Below are positions 28,079 through 38,059 of a DNA stretch of 64,000 nt, piece after piece. Position 1 is the stretch's first letter. The number at the start of each line of letters is the position of its first letter. The stretch comes from Betaproteobacteria bacterium (GTDB lineage: Bacteria; Pseudomonadota; Gammaproteobacteria; Burkholderiales; Rhodocyclaceae): assembly GCA_016709965.1 (NCBI GenBank), contig JADJLT010000001.1:1385001-1449000 (forward strand). The letters run 5' to 3'. Under the pieces are notes generated by a model. That model saw only the letters and a list, made by a program, of their open reading frames with translations, searched no databases and had not been told where the DNA came from. The position numbers and the translations under genes were made by a program.

Positions 28079-30156
28079 TCCAGGCAGCGGTGCACCAGTG
28101 TGCCAACCGAGGCTTCGAGCGACAGGCCGGGCTCGGCCTCGTCAAGATCAAGCGGATTATCCGCCGGGCGCAGATCTTCAGATATTTTGCACAACGCCGC
28201 CGGCAGTCCGATCTGGCGCAGGCGAACCAGTGGCGGTACAAAAGTGGCAGGATCGATGCCGACGCTGACCGGCACTACCGCTTCGGCATTGGCCAGCGCG
28301 TCAGCAAACAGCGTCTGGGCGACGCCCGGCCACAGCAGCTTGAGCAGCGTGCCACTGGCCGGCGCTTTCAGTCCGTCATCCTTCTTCTCGTCGGCGACGG
28401 CCACACCAACCAGATGCAGATTGCGAATGGCGCGGGTAGCGGCGACGTAAAGCAGGCGCTCGTCTTCGTGGGCCGCACGTTCAGTTTCGAGTTTTTTCAG
28501 GTAATCGTAGGCGGTCGGCTCGCCGTTAGCGGCGCCTTTTTGCTTCATCGGCGCGACCAGCAGATGTTCATTGCCATCGGCGCCGGCCACTTCGTCCCAG
28601 AGCAGCAGGCTGCTGTCGTTGCCGCCGATGCCGCGATCCAGACCGGGCAGAATCACCGTGTCGAATTCCAGGCCTTTTGATTTATGCACCGTCATCATCT
28701 GCACCGCACTCCCCAGCGGATCAGACGGCGCATAAAGATCGGCGGCATGCGTGGCCAGCGTTTCGGCACTCAGGTTGCGACTGGCGACCAGCTTGTCGAG
28801 CAGCGAGAAAAAGGCTTCGACGTCGTTCAGTGCCTCGGGAGATTCCAGGCAACGCGGCCCACCCAGCATCAGCCAGATGCCTTCCAGCCAGCGGCGGGGA
28901 TGCTGCCGACCGCGGCCGGCAAAGGCCACCTGCAGCACATCGCGCACATGTTCAGACGTTGCCGGCCGTCTTCGGACATCCGACCAAGGCGGGCATCATC
29001 CTGCATCAACTGCCAGATCGTCGATTTCCGGTCGTCGGCTGCCAGTGCATGCAGATCGGCCAGCTGCAAGCCGCACCAAGGGGCGCGCAACATGGCCAGC
29101 CAATGGACGCGATCAGCGCGGTGATGCAAGGCACGGAACAGCGTGAGCAGATCCTGCACGTGCTGGCGGCCATCCAGTCCTTCGATGTCGACGGCCTGAA
29201 AACGCAGATCCGGCGCACTGCGGCGGATTTCTGCAACCAGCGCATCGAGGTGGCTGCGGGCGCGCACGAGGACCGCGATGCGCTCGTCCGGCGCCTCGCG
29301 GCGAGCCTGCTGGATGATGCTCAGGACGCGGCACGCCTCTTCACCGGCTGCGTCTGAACCTTCACGTTCGATCACCGGATGCACGACCACGCCGCTATCG
29401 GCGCGCGCCGGGCGAGTGGCCGCCGATTCGGCATAGCGCACGGCACCGGCTTCCGGGCTATCGTCAGCCGGAAAAATACTCGGAAACGCCGCATTCACCC
29501 AATCGACGATGCCCGGATAAGAGCGGTTATTGCGGAACAGCCGCAGATGGTCGAGCCTGATATCACCGATGCCCCGCTCACGGACACGCAGGAACAGCCC
29601 GACATCTGCCTTACGAAAACGATAGATCGACTGCATCGGATCGCCGACAACGAACAGCGTGCGGCCATCATCGGGCATCCACCCACGCGTCAGCTTTTCG
29701 ATCAGGCCGACCTGACTCGGGCTGGTGTCCTGGAATTCATCGACCAGCAGGTGACGAATCCGGTAATCGAGGGCCTGCGCCAGATCGGTCGGGGCCTCAT
29801 CGTCGCCCAGCGCCAGGCCGGCGCGAGCGGCGATTTCGATGAAATCGACTTCGCCAGCTTCCTGAAAGGCCAGCCACAACTGCCCCGCGGCCAGCCGCAG
29901 CAGGCGCGAGAAGCATTCGACCGTGGCCCACTCACCTTCGCTCAATTCGGGACGCGGCAGCTTGACCAGCATGGCCAGCGCCTCTTCCAGCCCGGCGACG
30001 CCGCGCAGCTCGGCAAGCAGTTCGAGCATGGCCTTTTTCTGGTCGCCGAATTCCTTGTCGGCCGGAAAACCGATACGTTTGTCGACCGTCTTGCGCAAAG
30101 TGCCGGTGGTGGTCAGCAACAAGGTAGCAACGGCCTGCCAGCTCGGTAAATCGGCG

Positions 30157-30191
30157 ATTGCTGCGGTCAACCGGAAATTCCAGTCAAAAAT
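30157..30191 (-). repeat. Dispersed GGTTGACCG repeat, copy 7
   Basis: Minus strand: TTTTTGACTGGAATTT then CCGGTTGACCGCAGCAAT. Inside the AddA-like gene in sense orientation, encoding FRLTAAIADLP. Confidence 0.75.
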
Positions 30192-30979
30192 GAAATCCAG
30201 TGTTCCCGGCACATTGGCCGCTGCGAAGCGGGCCAGCGGCATCAACAGCGTTTGAACGCGGGCATCGAGCAATTCGCCGACCGTCGCCAGATCGCGCTCG
30301 ATCAGCGCCGCGAAGCCTGCCTCGACCTCGGCCTTCATCGCCCCGCTTTCGATGCGCGAGGCATGGTGCAGCCACTGGTCGCGCCGGCCGAGCATGGCGA
30401 TCAGCAGCCTTTCCAGCCGTCCAGCATTGTTGTCCATGAAAGCCAGCGCTTCGGCCACGACCTCGGCATCGTCGCCGCCGGCCTCGACCATTTCCAGCGT
30501 CCGCCGGGCCGCCGTGGCGTAGTGGGCTTCGGCATCCTCACTGACGCCGGGCTGGCTGCCGAAGCGACTGAGATAAGGCATTTGCCGGGCCAGGCTGGCG
30601 CACAGGGCATCCAGCGTCGTGATGCGCAGGCGGCCGGGGTGGCCGAGCAGACGCCAGCCTTGCGCTGCGTCGTGGGCGAGTACTTTCTGCGCCAGCCCGA
30701 AAGTCAGCTGCTTGTGCGGCTGTTCTGGCATTTCACCGCTGGCCGCGCGCTCCAGGCTGCCGAGAATGCGGTCGCGCATCTCGGTCGCCGCCTTGTTGGT
30801 GAAGGTCAGCGCCAGCACTTCCTCGGGATTCTCGACGACGGCCAGCAGACGCAGATAACGCTGTGTCAGCAGCTCCGTCTTGCCAGCACCTGCCGGCGCC
30901 TCGACGATGAACGAGGCGACCTCGAGCGCCCGCTGGCGGGCAATTCGGTCTTCTTCGAGGCGGTCGGGCGCTGGCTGCA

Positions 30980-31528
30980 TCAGGCCTTCAGTTTTCGTGA
31001 CCAGTTGGCCAGCGCCTGCATTTGCGTAGCAACCAAGTGGATCAGCTTGGCGTCGGTGAGGTTGCCATCGGCATCAAACAAGCCGGCAAAGGCGCTGGCG
31101 AAAACTTCCGGCTTGTTCAGCGGGTGCAGGTCCAGAAACACGCAAACCTGCCGCAGATGGTATTGGGCGCGCGAGGTGCCCATGCCACCACCGGCGCCCA
31201 TGATGGCGATTGCCTTGCCGGCCAGCAGGGCGTTATCCGGCTCCCGCGAGGCCCAGTCGAGCGCATTCTTCATGGCCGGTGCCATGGAATAGTTGTATTC
31301 CGGACAGGCCAGCACCAGCGCATCGGCCGCGCCGATCTGGGCCAGCAACTGCTTCACGGCAGCCGGCTTTTCGGCAATATCGGCGTTATAAAAAGGCACG
31401 GCCGACAGATCGGCAATTTCCATCGTTACGCCTTCCGGCAATTCGGCAATCGCCGCCCGCAACAGGCCGGCATTGGTCGATTGACGGCGCAGGCTGCCGC
31501 AGATACCCAACAATTTCAGTTCACGCAT
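30980..31528 (-). CDS. NADPH-dependent FMN reductase family protein
   Basis: 182 residues, flavodoxin-like fold. LLGICGSLRRQSTNAGLLRAA is the phosphate-binding loop for FMN, ALVLACPEYNYSMAPAMKNALDWAS is the family signature, and AIMGAGGGMGTSRAQYHLRQV the second cofactor loop. Family members reduce FMN, chromate, azo dyes or quinones with NAD(P)H; the true substrate is unknown. It sits between addB and addA on the same strand, sharing a TGATG overlap with addA, which is unusual for this pair and suggests a single transcript addB-reductase-addA. Confidence 0.9.
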   Translation of the reverse strand: MRELKLLGICGSLRRQSTNAGLLRAAIAELPEGVTMEIADLSAVPFYNADIAEKPAAVKQLLAQIGAADALVLACPEYNYSMAPAMKNALDWASREPDNALLAGKAIAIMGAGGGMGTSRAQYHLRQVCVFLDLHPLNKPEVFASAFAGLFDADGNLTDAKLIHLVATQMQALANWSRKLKA

Positions 31529-31583
31529 GGTCTTCTCCTGTTCAGTCAGTCATTCGAGTCGGAACCCCGCCTCGTTCAAAAAT

Positions 31584-34256
31584 TTACGGCTTGAGCGCAG
31601 CCTCAGCCAGCAGGCGTTGCCGCTCCGGCAAGCGCAGAAGCGGTAAGACTTCGCAATATTGCAAATCTCTGGTGTCGGCAAACATGACGCCAGCCTGCCC
31701 CTGCTTCACTTCCTTGGCCACCGCATGCAAGCGCTCACGCCAGTGGGTAATGACAGCGATCCAGTCCGGGAATTCAGCCGGGTCGAATGTTTTCTGTTTG
31801 TCGTCGCCGATACCCTGGACGCCGGGCAGGATGTCCTTTTCGTCGGCCACGCCGGCGAAGGCCGGCTTGTCGAGCAACACCTTGGCGAAGACGACGGCGG
31901 CCACGTCCTCATTGACCAGTGCCGCGTAGATCGGCAACTGCGGCTCGGTGATGCGTTGCTCGGCCCAGTTCCTGGTGTCGATGGCAGCACCGGTCTTGTA
32001 ATCGATGATGACCTGCCGGCCATCGGCCAACTGGTCGATACGGTCGACGATCATCCGGACCTTGATGCCCTCGATCTCCACCTCGGCCGGCGCTTCGCAG
32101 GCAACCACCTCAAAACTCTGGCCGCGCATGGCTTCAACCTGCAGCCAGACCCCGAGCAGTTTGGCCAGTCGTGCTGCTTCCAGTTCTCGGAAGCGGGCGG
32201 GCAGTGTGATGCGACGGTCGAGTTCGAAATGCTGCAAAGCCTGGATCACCGCCTCGGCGATGGCCTGCTGGCGGGCTATCTCGCCCAAGGCCGCCAGCGC
32301 ATCGGACGAACGGACGGCCGTCCAGAATGCTTCCAGCGCCTCGTGCACCAGCGTGCCACGGGCCGCCGGGTCCAAACCTTCGACCGGTTCATCCATCGCC
32401 TCGCCGCCCAGACGGTACTGGTAATAGGCCCAGGCCGGGCAGATCGCCTGGGCACGCAGAACCCAGCTGCCGCCGGAGACTTTTTCCCCCTCGCCAACCG
32501 GCGGCGCCATGGCATCGTCGATCGCCGCCAGCGCCGATGTGGATTCACCGGCCAATTGCCGGGCCAAGGTGACCACTTCGGCCGACACCGCGGTGACCAA
32601 TGGCATGCCGGCGATCAGCGGACTCGGCCGAAGAACGCGGTTGCCGTCGGCCTGCGCATACGAAAAAGTCACCTCCGGTGCCGATTGCGACAGCCGGACA
32701 TGTACGCGCCGGGCAAAATCAAGCTCGACGTCGGCGCTGGCATGGGAGGCCCCGGCGGCGCGCAGCACCTCGGCCGGCAACAGCGGATTGGGGCGCGGCG
32801 GTGGCGGCCAGAGGTCGTCATTCATGCCCATCACCCACAGCGCGTCGAAAGACAGGCCGGCGCTTTCGAGGACACCGAGCACCTGGATCGCCGGCTTGCC
32901 GCGCGTCTCCGGCTGGAACAAACGCTGGCGGCAAAGCTGCGACAGGCGACGCACCGCCTCGGCAAAGCCTAGCGGCCCGAGCAGGCCATCCAGTCGGCCA
33001 AGACCATCGAGCACCTCACCAAAAGCACGACGGGCCTGGAATTCATGGCTGGAGAGCGGGCGATCGCCGGGCCAGCCGACGGCTTTCAGACAGTTACGAA
33101 ACACGCCGGACCACTGCCCCGGTAGCAGCTTGCGGCTGGCCGTACTGGCCGTTTCGACAAAGGCTTCAAGCGCCGCCACGGTTTGCGGACAGAGCGGCGC
33201 TTCGTTCTCAGAAAGGCGATGGGCCAGACGGATCAGGGCCGGCAATGTGGTGAAGTACGGCAGATCGCGGCGCAAGGCGCTATCGAGTCGCGTCCTGCCA
33301 TCCGCCTCGCCTTCGGCGGCTGACCAGCCACCGGCCAGCAGCAATTCGGACAGCCGGCTTTGCTCGACCTTGGCTCGGCCACTGCCCAACGCCAGCAGAT
33401 CGAGCGCGACGCGAATCAGCGGCAGATCGGCAAGCGCCCGGCCCAGCGAGAAGTTGAAACAACGCGGCGCTTCGGCCGCATCCGGGCGAATCAGTGCCGG
33501 GTGCAGGGCATCGTCAAGCAGGAACTCCAGCCGGTCACGGATACCGGCCAGATCAGGCGCGACAATACCGAGCCGGCAAGCCGGGTTGGCCGCCAGCTGT
33601 GCCTGAACCCAGGCCACCACGACGGCACATTCGGCGTCGCTGTCGGCGCAGGCAAGGACGGCACGATTGCCACGGTCAACCGGAAAAATCGGCTGATTTT
33701 CAAAAGTTACCCCACGCTGGCTCAGCGCCGCCATCAAGTCACGCTCAAGCGGTGTGTAGCGATCATAGCCAGCGAACGTCACGGCCGTGGGCAAGGAAAA
33801 ATGACCGTCCTCGATCAGGGCTATCAGCTGTCGATGCAGGCCAGCCGGATCGATCCAGCCCTTGCTCCGGCAGCGTTTCTCGAAATCTGCCTGCCAGCCG
33901 ACGAACAATTTGGCCTCGTCAGACAGCGCACCTGCCTCAGCCGGCAGCTTCCAGACGCGAACCAGCGCCTGCGCCTCGGCAGCGGAAGCGGCCATACCCT
34001 GAATGTCGAAAAGCGGCGCGGCTTCGGTCAACGATTCGGCGATGACCTTTTCCCAGAGCAGTCGCTCGGAAAAAGGATCAAGGGCGATCGGCAGATCGGC
34101 GATCCCGGTCAGCTGCGCTTCATCGGCCAATCCGGCCAGCCATTGCCCAAGCGTCAGCGCCTGCCGGGTGCGCCAGACAGCCTGCTCCGCCGGCAACTCG
34201 CCGCGCAGCGTTTGCGCCAGGCGAGTCGTAGCGCAGAAAAACAGGTGATCGCTCAA
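31584..34256 (-). CDS. addB: AddB-like PD-(D/E)XK nuclease/helicase-fold repair protein
   Basis: 890 residues. The N-terminal two-thirds resembles the inactive UvrD-like half of AddB (TVAFAGYDRYTPLERDL-type region, GVLESAGLSFDALWVMGMNDDLWPPPPRPNPLLP). The C-terminal nuclease domain has HEALEAFW, an RMIVDRIDQL strand and IIDYKTG, the D-x-K active site. I relate it to the betaproteobacterial 'probable DNA repair protein' family that pairs with a UvrD helicase, as here. The FENQPIFPVDRGNRAVLAC segment is encoded by a strong copy of the dispersed repeat (33666-33706), so the insertion is tolerated in a long intact frame. Confidence 0.85.
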   Translation of the reverse strand: MSDHLFFCATTRLAQTLRGELPAEQAVWRTRQALTLGQWLAGLADEAQLTGIADLPIALDPFSERLLWEKVIAESLTEAAPLFDIQGMAASAAEAQALVRVWKLPAEAGALSDEAKLFVGWQADFEKRCRSKGWIDPAGLHRQLIALIEDGHFSLPTAVTFAGYDRYTPLERDLMAALSQRGVTFENQPIFPVDRGNRAVLACADSDAECAVVVAWVQAQLAANPACRLGIVAPDLAGIRDRLEFLLDDALHPALIRPDAAEAPRCFNFSLGRALADLPLIRVALDLLALGSGRAKVEQSRLSELLLAGGWSAAEGEADGRTRLDSALRRDLPYFTTLPALIRLAHRLSENEAPLCPQTVAALEAFVETASTASRKLLPGQWSGVFRNCLKAVGWPGDRPLSSHEFQARRAFGEVLDGLGRLDGLLGPLGFAEAVRRLSQLCRQRLFQPETRGKPAIQVLGVLESAGLSFDALWVMGMNDDLWPPPPRPNPLLPAEVLRAAGASHASADVELDFARRVHVRLSQSAPEVTFSYAQADGNRVLRPSPLIAGMPLVTAVSAEVVTLARQLAGESTSALAAIDDAMAPPVGEGEKVSGGSWVLRAQAICPAWAYYQYRLGGEAMDEPVEGLDPAARGTLVHEALEAFWTAVRSSDALAALGEIARQQAIAEAVIQALQHFELDRRITLPARFRELEAARLAKLLGVWLQVEAMRGQSFEVVACEAPAEVEIEGIKVRMIVDRIDQLADGRQVIIDYKTGAAIDTRNWAEQRITEPQLPIYAALVNEDVAAVVFAKVLLDKPAFAGVADEKDILPGVQGIGDDKQKTFDPAEFPDWIAVITHWRERLHAVAKEVKQGQAGVMFADTRDLQYCEVLPLLRLPERQRLLAEAALKP
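33666..33706 (-). repeat. Dispersed GGTTGACCG repeat, copy 8
   Basis: Minus strand: GAAAATCAGCCGATTTTT then CCGGTTGACCGTGGCAAT. Near-consensus copy inside addB, sense orientation, encoding IFPVDRGN. Confidence 0.85.
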
Positions 34257-34280
34257 ACCGGAATCGAAACGCTGCTAAAG

Positions 34281-34946
34281 TCAGTGAACACTGGCAGGAA
34301 CGGCCGGACGCGGCAGCGCGGGAGCCGCCGGCGCGGCAGCGCTGACGGCTCCCGCGCTGCTCACCTTGCCGGGCAAGGCCGGGCGTGCCGGTGCCGGTGC
34401 CGATGCCGGATTGCTCGGCAATTTTCCCTCACTCAATGACGAAGCCGTCGCCGGCTTGCCGGGCATCACTGGCCTGGCAGGTAAAGCAGGCGCTGCAGGT
34501 TGGGCTGGACTTGCCTGACCCGGCGCCGCACTTGGGGCAACGGATTCTGCCTGCTTGGCCACTGGCGCCGGCAAGGCTTTGGGTTTCATCGGCGCAGCCG
34601 GCGCTTGCATCTTGGCAGCACGCCCGGCCTTCGCATCGTCAGCTTTCCTGGCGGACCTGGGGCTGCGCGCGCTTTCGGTGATCGTGCTTGCGCCGCTGTA
34701 GGCAAGCTTGCCTTTCAAGCCCTTGACTACGGATTCAGGAATATCCGGTACTTTCATCAAGTCCCTGTTCGACTTGAACTGTCCGTGCTGACTGCGATAG
34801 TCGATGATGGCCTGGGCGCGCACGGTGCCAATGCCTTGCAGTGATTCCAGCTCCTCTGCCGTTGCAGTGTTAACGTTGACCCGGGCCTGAGCCAAGCCAG
34901 CACAAAGCAGGCAGGCGAGCGCGATTATCCGCAAACGTGATTTCAT
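34281..34946 (-). CDS. ComEA-like helix-hairpin-helix protein with Pro/Ala-rich tail
   Basis: 221 residues from MKSRLRII. A signal peptide (IIALACLLCAGLAQA) is followed by a ComEA-type HhH domain (about 23-82: VNVNTATAEELESLQGIGTVRAQAIIDYR, FKSNRDLMKVPDI). A low-complexity Ala/Pro/Lys tail makes up the last 130 residues. ComEA proteins bind DNA in the periplasm during uptake, and in proteobacteria the domain is often the whole mature protein. The tail is unusual and resembles a cell-wall- or surface-spanning linker. The longer open frame upstream lacks conservation. No other competence gene is in view. Confidence 0.82.
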   Translation of the reverse strand: MKSRLRIIALACLLCAGLAQARVNVNTATAEELESLQGIGTVRAQAIIDYRSQHGQFKSNRDLMKVPDIPESVVKGLKGKLAYSGASTITESARSPRSARKADDAKAGRAAKMQAPAAPMKPKALPAPVAKQAESVAPSAAPGQASPAQPAAPALPARPVMPGKPATASSLSEGKLPSNPASAPAPARPALPGKVSSAGAVSAAAPAAPALPRPAVPASVH

Positions 34947-34995
34947 GCTTTTTCTCCCCCAAAGGCTGATTGACCAGTATGCCACTGCCCGCTAT

Positions 34996-37188
34996 TCAAG
35001 GCGTACCCACAAAAAGGAACAAATTCGACACCCCACTGGAGGAGTATCCGAAGCCGACATAAGTCGGCCCTAACGGAGTTTCACCCCCCAGATACACGGC
35101 CGCAGAATCCATGATGCCGACGTGTCTGGTCTCAGTGTAAGGGGAACCAATTTTTGCGGCCTCCAGCGCCAGCCCGATACGCATGTCGCCACGCAGGCCG
35201 AGCGGCAGACGGCCAATGATCTGTTCGGCCCAAATGCCGGCATAGCGAATATCGTCGCCGATGATCTGGTTGGGCGCCAAAGCAGTCAGATTCAGGAAGC
35301 CACCGATCGTGCCAGCATCATAGACAGGCAAGGTGCCGTGCGGCGAACCGGTATAGCGCACGCGGCCGTTGAACACCGTGCCGCCCCAGGCATAGGCACC
35401 GCGCAGGTCGACATCGGCGCGGGCGTAGTTGGCGCCGGGCGACTGGAACCATGAAACCTGGGCCGACCAGCCGCGGGTCGGGAAGTACATGCGGTCGAAC
35501 TGGTCAAAATCGAGGCTGGCCTTCCAACCGGAAAAACTTTTGTCGGCCTTGGGTAGGGACGGATCGCCAATATCGAGATCGAAGTAGCGATGGCGCTGCA
35601 CCCAGCCGAGTCGAACCGGGCCGAGCAGGCCGATATTGGCCCCCAAATAGGCGCCAGCGCCGGTCTCGCTATCGCGGTATTGGGCGATCCGTTTGTCGTC
35701 TTCATAGACATTGAGGCGCGTTTGTCCGACGCCGGCGGTTCCTTCGAAAAAGTAGCGCTGCCGGGCATCGAGTGGCTGGTAATAATTGATACCCAGCCGG
35801 TTGTTGGAGCCGATTTCGCCGGAATAGATCAGCTCGCCGCCGAGCTCGTTCAGCCAGGTCTGGTGATAGGCGGCACGCAGCCCGAAATTCGAACCCTGGC
35901 TGTTGTCCGCATGCAGGTTAATGGCAAAGTGGGCGTAATCCGGCCCCCAGCGCTTCTCGATCGGCATGATGCGCAGGATATTGCGATCACGCTGATTGAG
36001 CACGGTGTAATCAACACTCTCGTAATAGCCGTCACCGTACATCCGCAACAAGTCGCGATTGATTACCGATGGCCGGATGGTTTCTCCTGTTTGTACGCTC
36101 AGGTAGCGCTCGATGACCGCCGGATTGACCCGGCTCAAACCGACAATTTCGATTTCGTCGATGCGTGGGGAGGTGCGTCGAGTGACCTCGATACTCTTCC
36201 ACCACGCGGCATAACTCGCTTCGCCAGTAGCCAGTCTGGCGAGCTTTTCGGCGACGGCCTCGGTCGCGGCGCGGCCACTGTCAGCAGCCGCTTCATGCTT
36301 GGCAAAATCCCCCGGCGAAATGCCTTCAAGCTTGGGCTGGATATAAATATCGCCCGGCTTGAGCGTCGCCAGCGAGCGGCTGACATTCTGTTCGGTCAAA
36401 ATGCCGACCATCTGTGCCGACACGGTGAGCAGCGAACCGACCTCCTCGGCCTTGAGTAGCGGAGAGCCGACGTTGACGGCGATGACGACATCCGCCTGGC
36501 AACGCTCACGCACCTCACCGATCGGCAAGTTATCGACCAATCCCCCGTCAACCAGCTTGCGGCCCAGATGATCGACCGGCGCCAGCAAGCCGGGGACCGA
36601 CATGCTGGCTCGCATGGCCGTGGTCAGCGGACCGTCACGAAAAACGACGCGCTCGCCGGTACCAATGTCGGTAGCGATGATGGACAGCGGCAGCGACAGA
36701 CTCTCAATATCGCGTTCGCCCTGATTGGCGCGTACCAGCTGATTGAAAAAGAGCTTGATTTTCTGGCCGGACACCACGCCCGGCTGATAGGCCACGCCAT
36801 TGCGCGACACCCCGCTCTCCGAGCCCGGCAGGTAAATTCGCGACACCATCTTGTTGCGCGAACTCATCTCAGCGTATTCCGGATTGTCGACAAACATGTC
36901 GCCCCAGTCGGCCCGCGCCAACTGCTCGCGCATGTTGGCCGGTGACATCCCGGCGGCCCAGGCGCCGGCGACCAGCGCCCCCATGCTGGTGCCGGCCACA
37001 CAATCGATCGGCACGCGCATCTTATGGAGAGCCTCCAACACGCCGATATGCGCCGCCCCTCGCGCGCCACCACCACCCAGCACCAGGCCGATGCGTGGCC
37101 GGGTCTCGTCAGCACCCATTGCTACGGTCGACCCGAAAAAAAGGGCAAAAACCAAAAATGAAGCGCGGCGGCAAATCGACAAACTCAT
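34996..37188 (-). CDS. Patatin-like phospholipase with outer-membrane barrel (PlpD/type Vd-like)
   Basis: About 730 residues. Signal peptide, then a patatin domain with oxyanion GGGGARG, nucleophile elbow GTSMG and catalytic DGG (KLVDGGLVDNLPIG). A POTRA-like segment follows (IDEIEIVGLSRVNPAVIERYLSVQTGE), and then a C-terminal beta-barrel of Bac_surface_Ag type ending in aromatic Phe-rich strands (GFGYSSSGVSNLFLFVGTP). This is the architecture of the type Vd autotransporter PlpD, in which the barrel exports the lipase domain. ATG 37188 has a GAGGGA site almost touching it. The upstream ompA terminator lies 10 bases away, so the promoter is unclear. Confidence 0.9.
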   Translation of the reverse strand: MSLSICRRASFLVFALFFGSTVAMGADETRPRIGLVLGGGGARGAAHIGVLEALHKMRVPIDCVAGTSMGALVAGAWAAGMSPANMREQLARADWGDMFVDNPEYAEMSSRNKMVSRIYLPGSESGVSRNGVAYQPGVVSGQKIKLFFNQLVRANQGERDIESLSLPLSIIATDIGTGERVVFRDGPLTTAMRASMSVPGLLAPVDHLGRKLVDGGLVDNLPIGEVRERCQADVVIAVNVGSPLLKAEEVGSLLTVSAQMVGILTEQNVSRSLATLKPGDIYIQPKLEGISPGDFAKHEAAADSGRAATEAVAEKLARLATGEASYAAWWKSIEVTRRTSPRIDEIEIVGLSRVNPAVIERYLSVQTGETIRPSVINRDLLRMYGDGYYESVDYTVLNQRDRNILRIMPIEKRWGPDYAHFAINLHADNSQGSNFGLRAAYHQTWLNELGGELIYSGEIGSNNRLGINYYQPLDARQRYFFEGTAGVGQTRLNVYEDDKRIAQYRDSETGAGAYLGANIGLLGPVRLGWVQRHRYFDLDIGDPSLPKADKSFSGWKASLDFDQFDRMYFPTRGWSAQVSWFQSPGANYARADVDLRGAYAWGGTVFNGRVRYTGSPHGTLPVYDAGTIGGFLNLTALAPNQIIGDDIRYAGIWAEQIIGRLPLGLRGDMRIGLALEAAKIGSPYTETRHVGIMDSAAVYLGGETPLGPTYVGFGYSSSGVSNLFLFVGTP

Positions 37189-37197
37189 TCCCTCATT

Positions 37198-37228
37198 CAA
37201 AAAAAAGCCCCGCAGGGCGGGGCTTTCA
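37198..37228 (-). terminator. Rho-independent terminator of the OmpA-family gene
   Basis: On the minus strand GCCCCGC-CCT-GCGGGGC followed by a T8 run. It ends the OmpA-family transcript and lies immediately before the patatin gene start. Confidence 0.85.
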
Positions 37229-37244
37229 TTGAAGCGTCGGCCGA

Positions 37245-37895
37245 TTACTTGGTGCCGATGACTTCGATGTCAACGCGACGATCCGGCTGCAGGCAGTCAA
37301 TCAGCGCCTTGGACTTCTTGGTGCCCTTGCACTTGTCGCCGGTAACCGGCTGCTTCTCGCCCTTGCCTTCGGTGTAAACACGGTTGGCTTCGATGCCCTT
37401 GGCAACCAGGTATTCCTTGACGGCGGCAGCGCGCTTCTCGGACAGCTTCTGGTTGTAGGAGTCAGAACCGATACGGTCGGTGTGGCCAACGGCCAGGATC
37501 ACTTCGAGCTTGATGGCCTGGGCCTTGGAGACCAGTTCGTCGAGCTTGGCCTTGCCGGCCGGACGCAGGACAGCCTTGTTGAAGTCGAACAGGGCATCAG
37601 CGGCGACGGTGATCTTTTCACCGGACGGCTTCACGCCAGCGACCGGAGCAGCCGGTGCGGCAGCCATCTTCGGCTCGCAGGTTTCTTTCGGCAGCAGGTC
37701 CTTGTCGCACTCGCAACCGGCCTTGTCGGCAGCAGCAGCGGCCGGGGTCCAGTAGCCATCACGCCAGCACAGGCCGAAACCGGACTTGGCGACGACGTCG
37801 CGCTGGTCGATTACATAAACGCGTTCTTGGGCAACAGCAGTAAAACCGATGCCGGCCAGCAGGGCCAGAACCAGAGATTTCTTGGCGATGTTCAT
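37245..37895 (-). CDS. OmpA-family outer-membrane protein
   Basis: 216 residues. Signal peptide MNIAKKSLVLALLAGIGFTAVAQ, a short Cys-containing N-terminal region (GLCWRDGYW, CECDKDLLPKETC), an Ala/Pro linker, and an OmpA C-terminal peptidoglycan-binding domain from about residue 95 (ALFDFNKAVLRPAGKAKLDEL, VGHTDRIGSDSYNQKLSEKRAAAVKEYL, DRRVDIEVIG). There is no eight-strand barrel, so it is the short periplasmic type common in betaproteobacteria, tethering the outer membrane to the wall. A strong terminator and stand-alone position suggest a highly expressed single gene. Confidence 0.93.
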   Translation of the reverse strand: MNIAKKSLVLALLAGIGFTAVAQERVYVIDQRDVVAKSGFGLCWRDGYWTPAAAAADKAGCECDKDLLPKETCEPKMAAAPAAPVAGVKPSGEKITVAADALFDFNKAVLRPAGKAKLDELVSKAQAIKLEVILAVGHTDRIGSDSYNQKLSEKRAAAVKEYLVAKGIEANRVYTEGKGEKQPVTGDKCKGTKKSKALIDCLQPDRRVDIEVIGTK

Positions 37896-38059
37896 ATTCA
37901 GCAGTCCCGGAAAAATTAGGATGATTTAATTTTAAAACCCCGCAATTCTATTACGAAATGTCACATTTCAACCACTTGTCACGCACGGCAGATAGGCATT
38001 AACTAAGTTAGCATCCAGCCATCCGGCGATTACTCCGTCATTTTAAGATTGCAAAAACG

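Larger units (their letters stand above)
27612..30980 (-). pseudogene. addA: AddA-like UvrD helicase/nuclease, two frameshifts
   Basis: One long gene in three frames. The first (from ATG 30980) has Walker A APAGAGKTELLTQ, VDEFQDTSPSQ and VVGDPMQSIYRFRKADVG. At about 28953 one base is missing (CTG-AAC where CTGGAACAT is expected), and the next frame gives VRDVLQVAFAGRG, MMTVHKSKGLEFDTVILPG and the nuclease motif WIIDYKTARLP. At 27759-27762 a G4 run (C4 on the coding strand) carries one base too many, or lacks two, and the third frame supplies the tail ELLQRAESYRPQLERYASLF to ELAPTK. The product would be the helicase-nuclease subunit of an AddAB recombination-repair enzyme. The start overlaps the FMN reductase stop (TGATG). 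Fully conserved flanks favour sequencing error. Confidence 0.85.
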
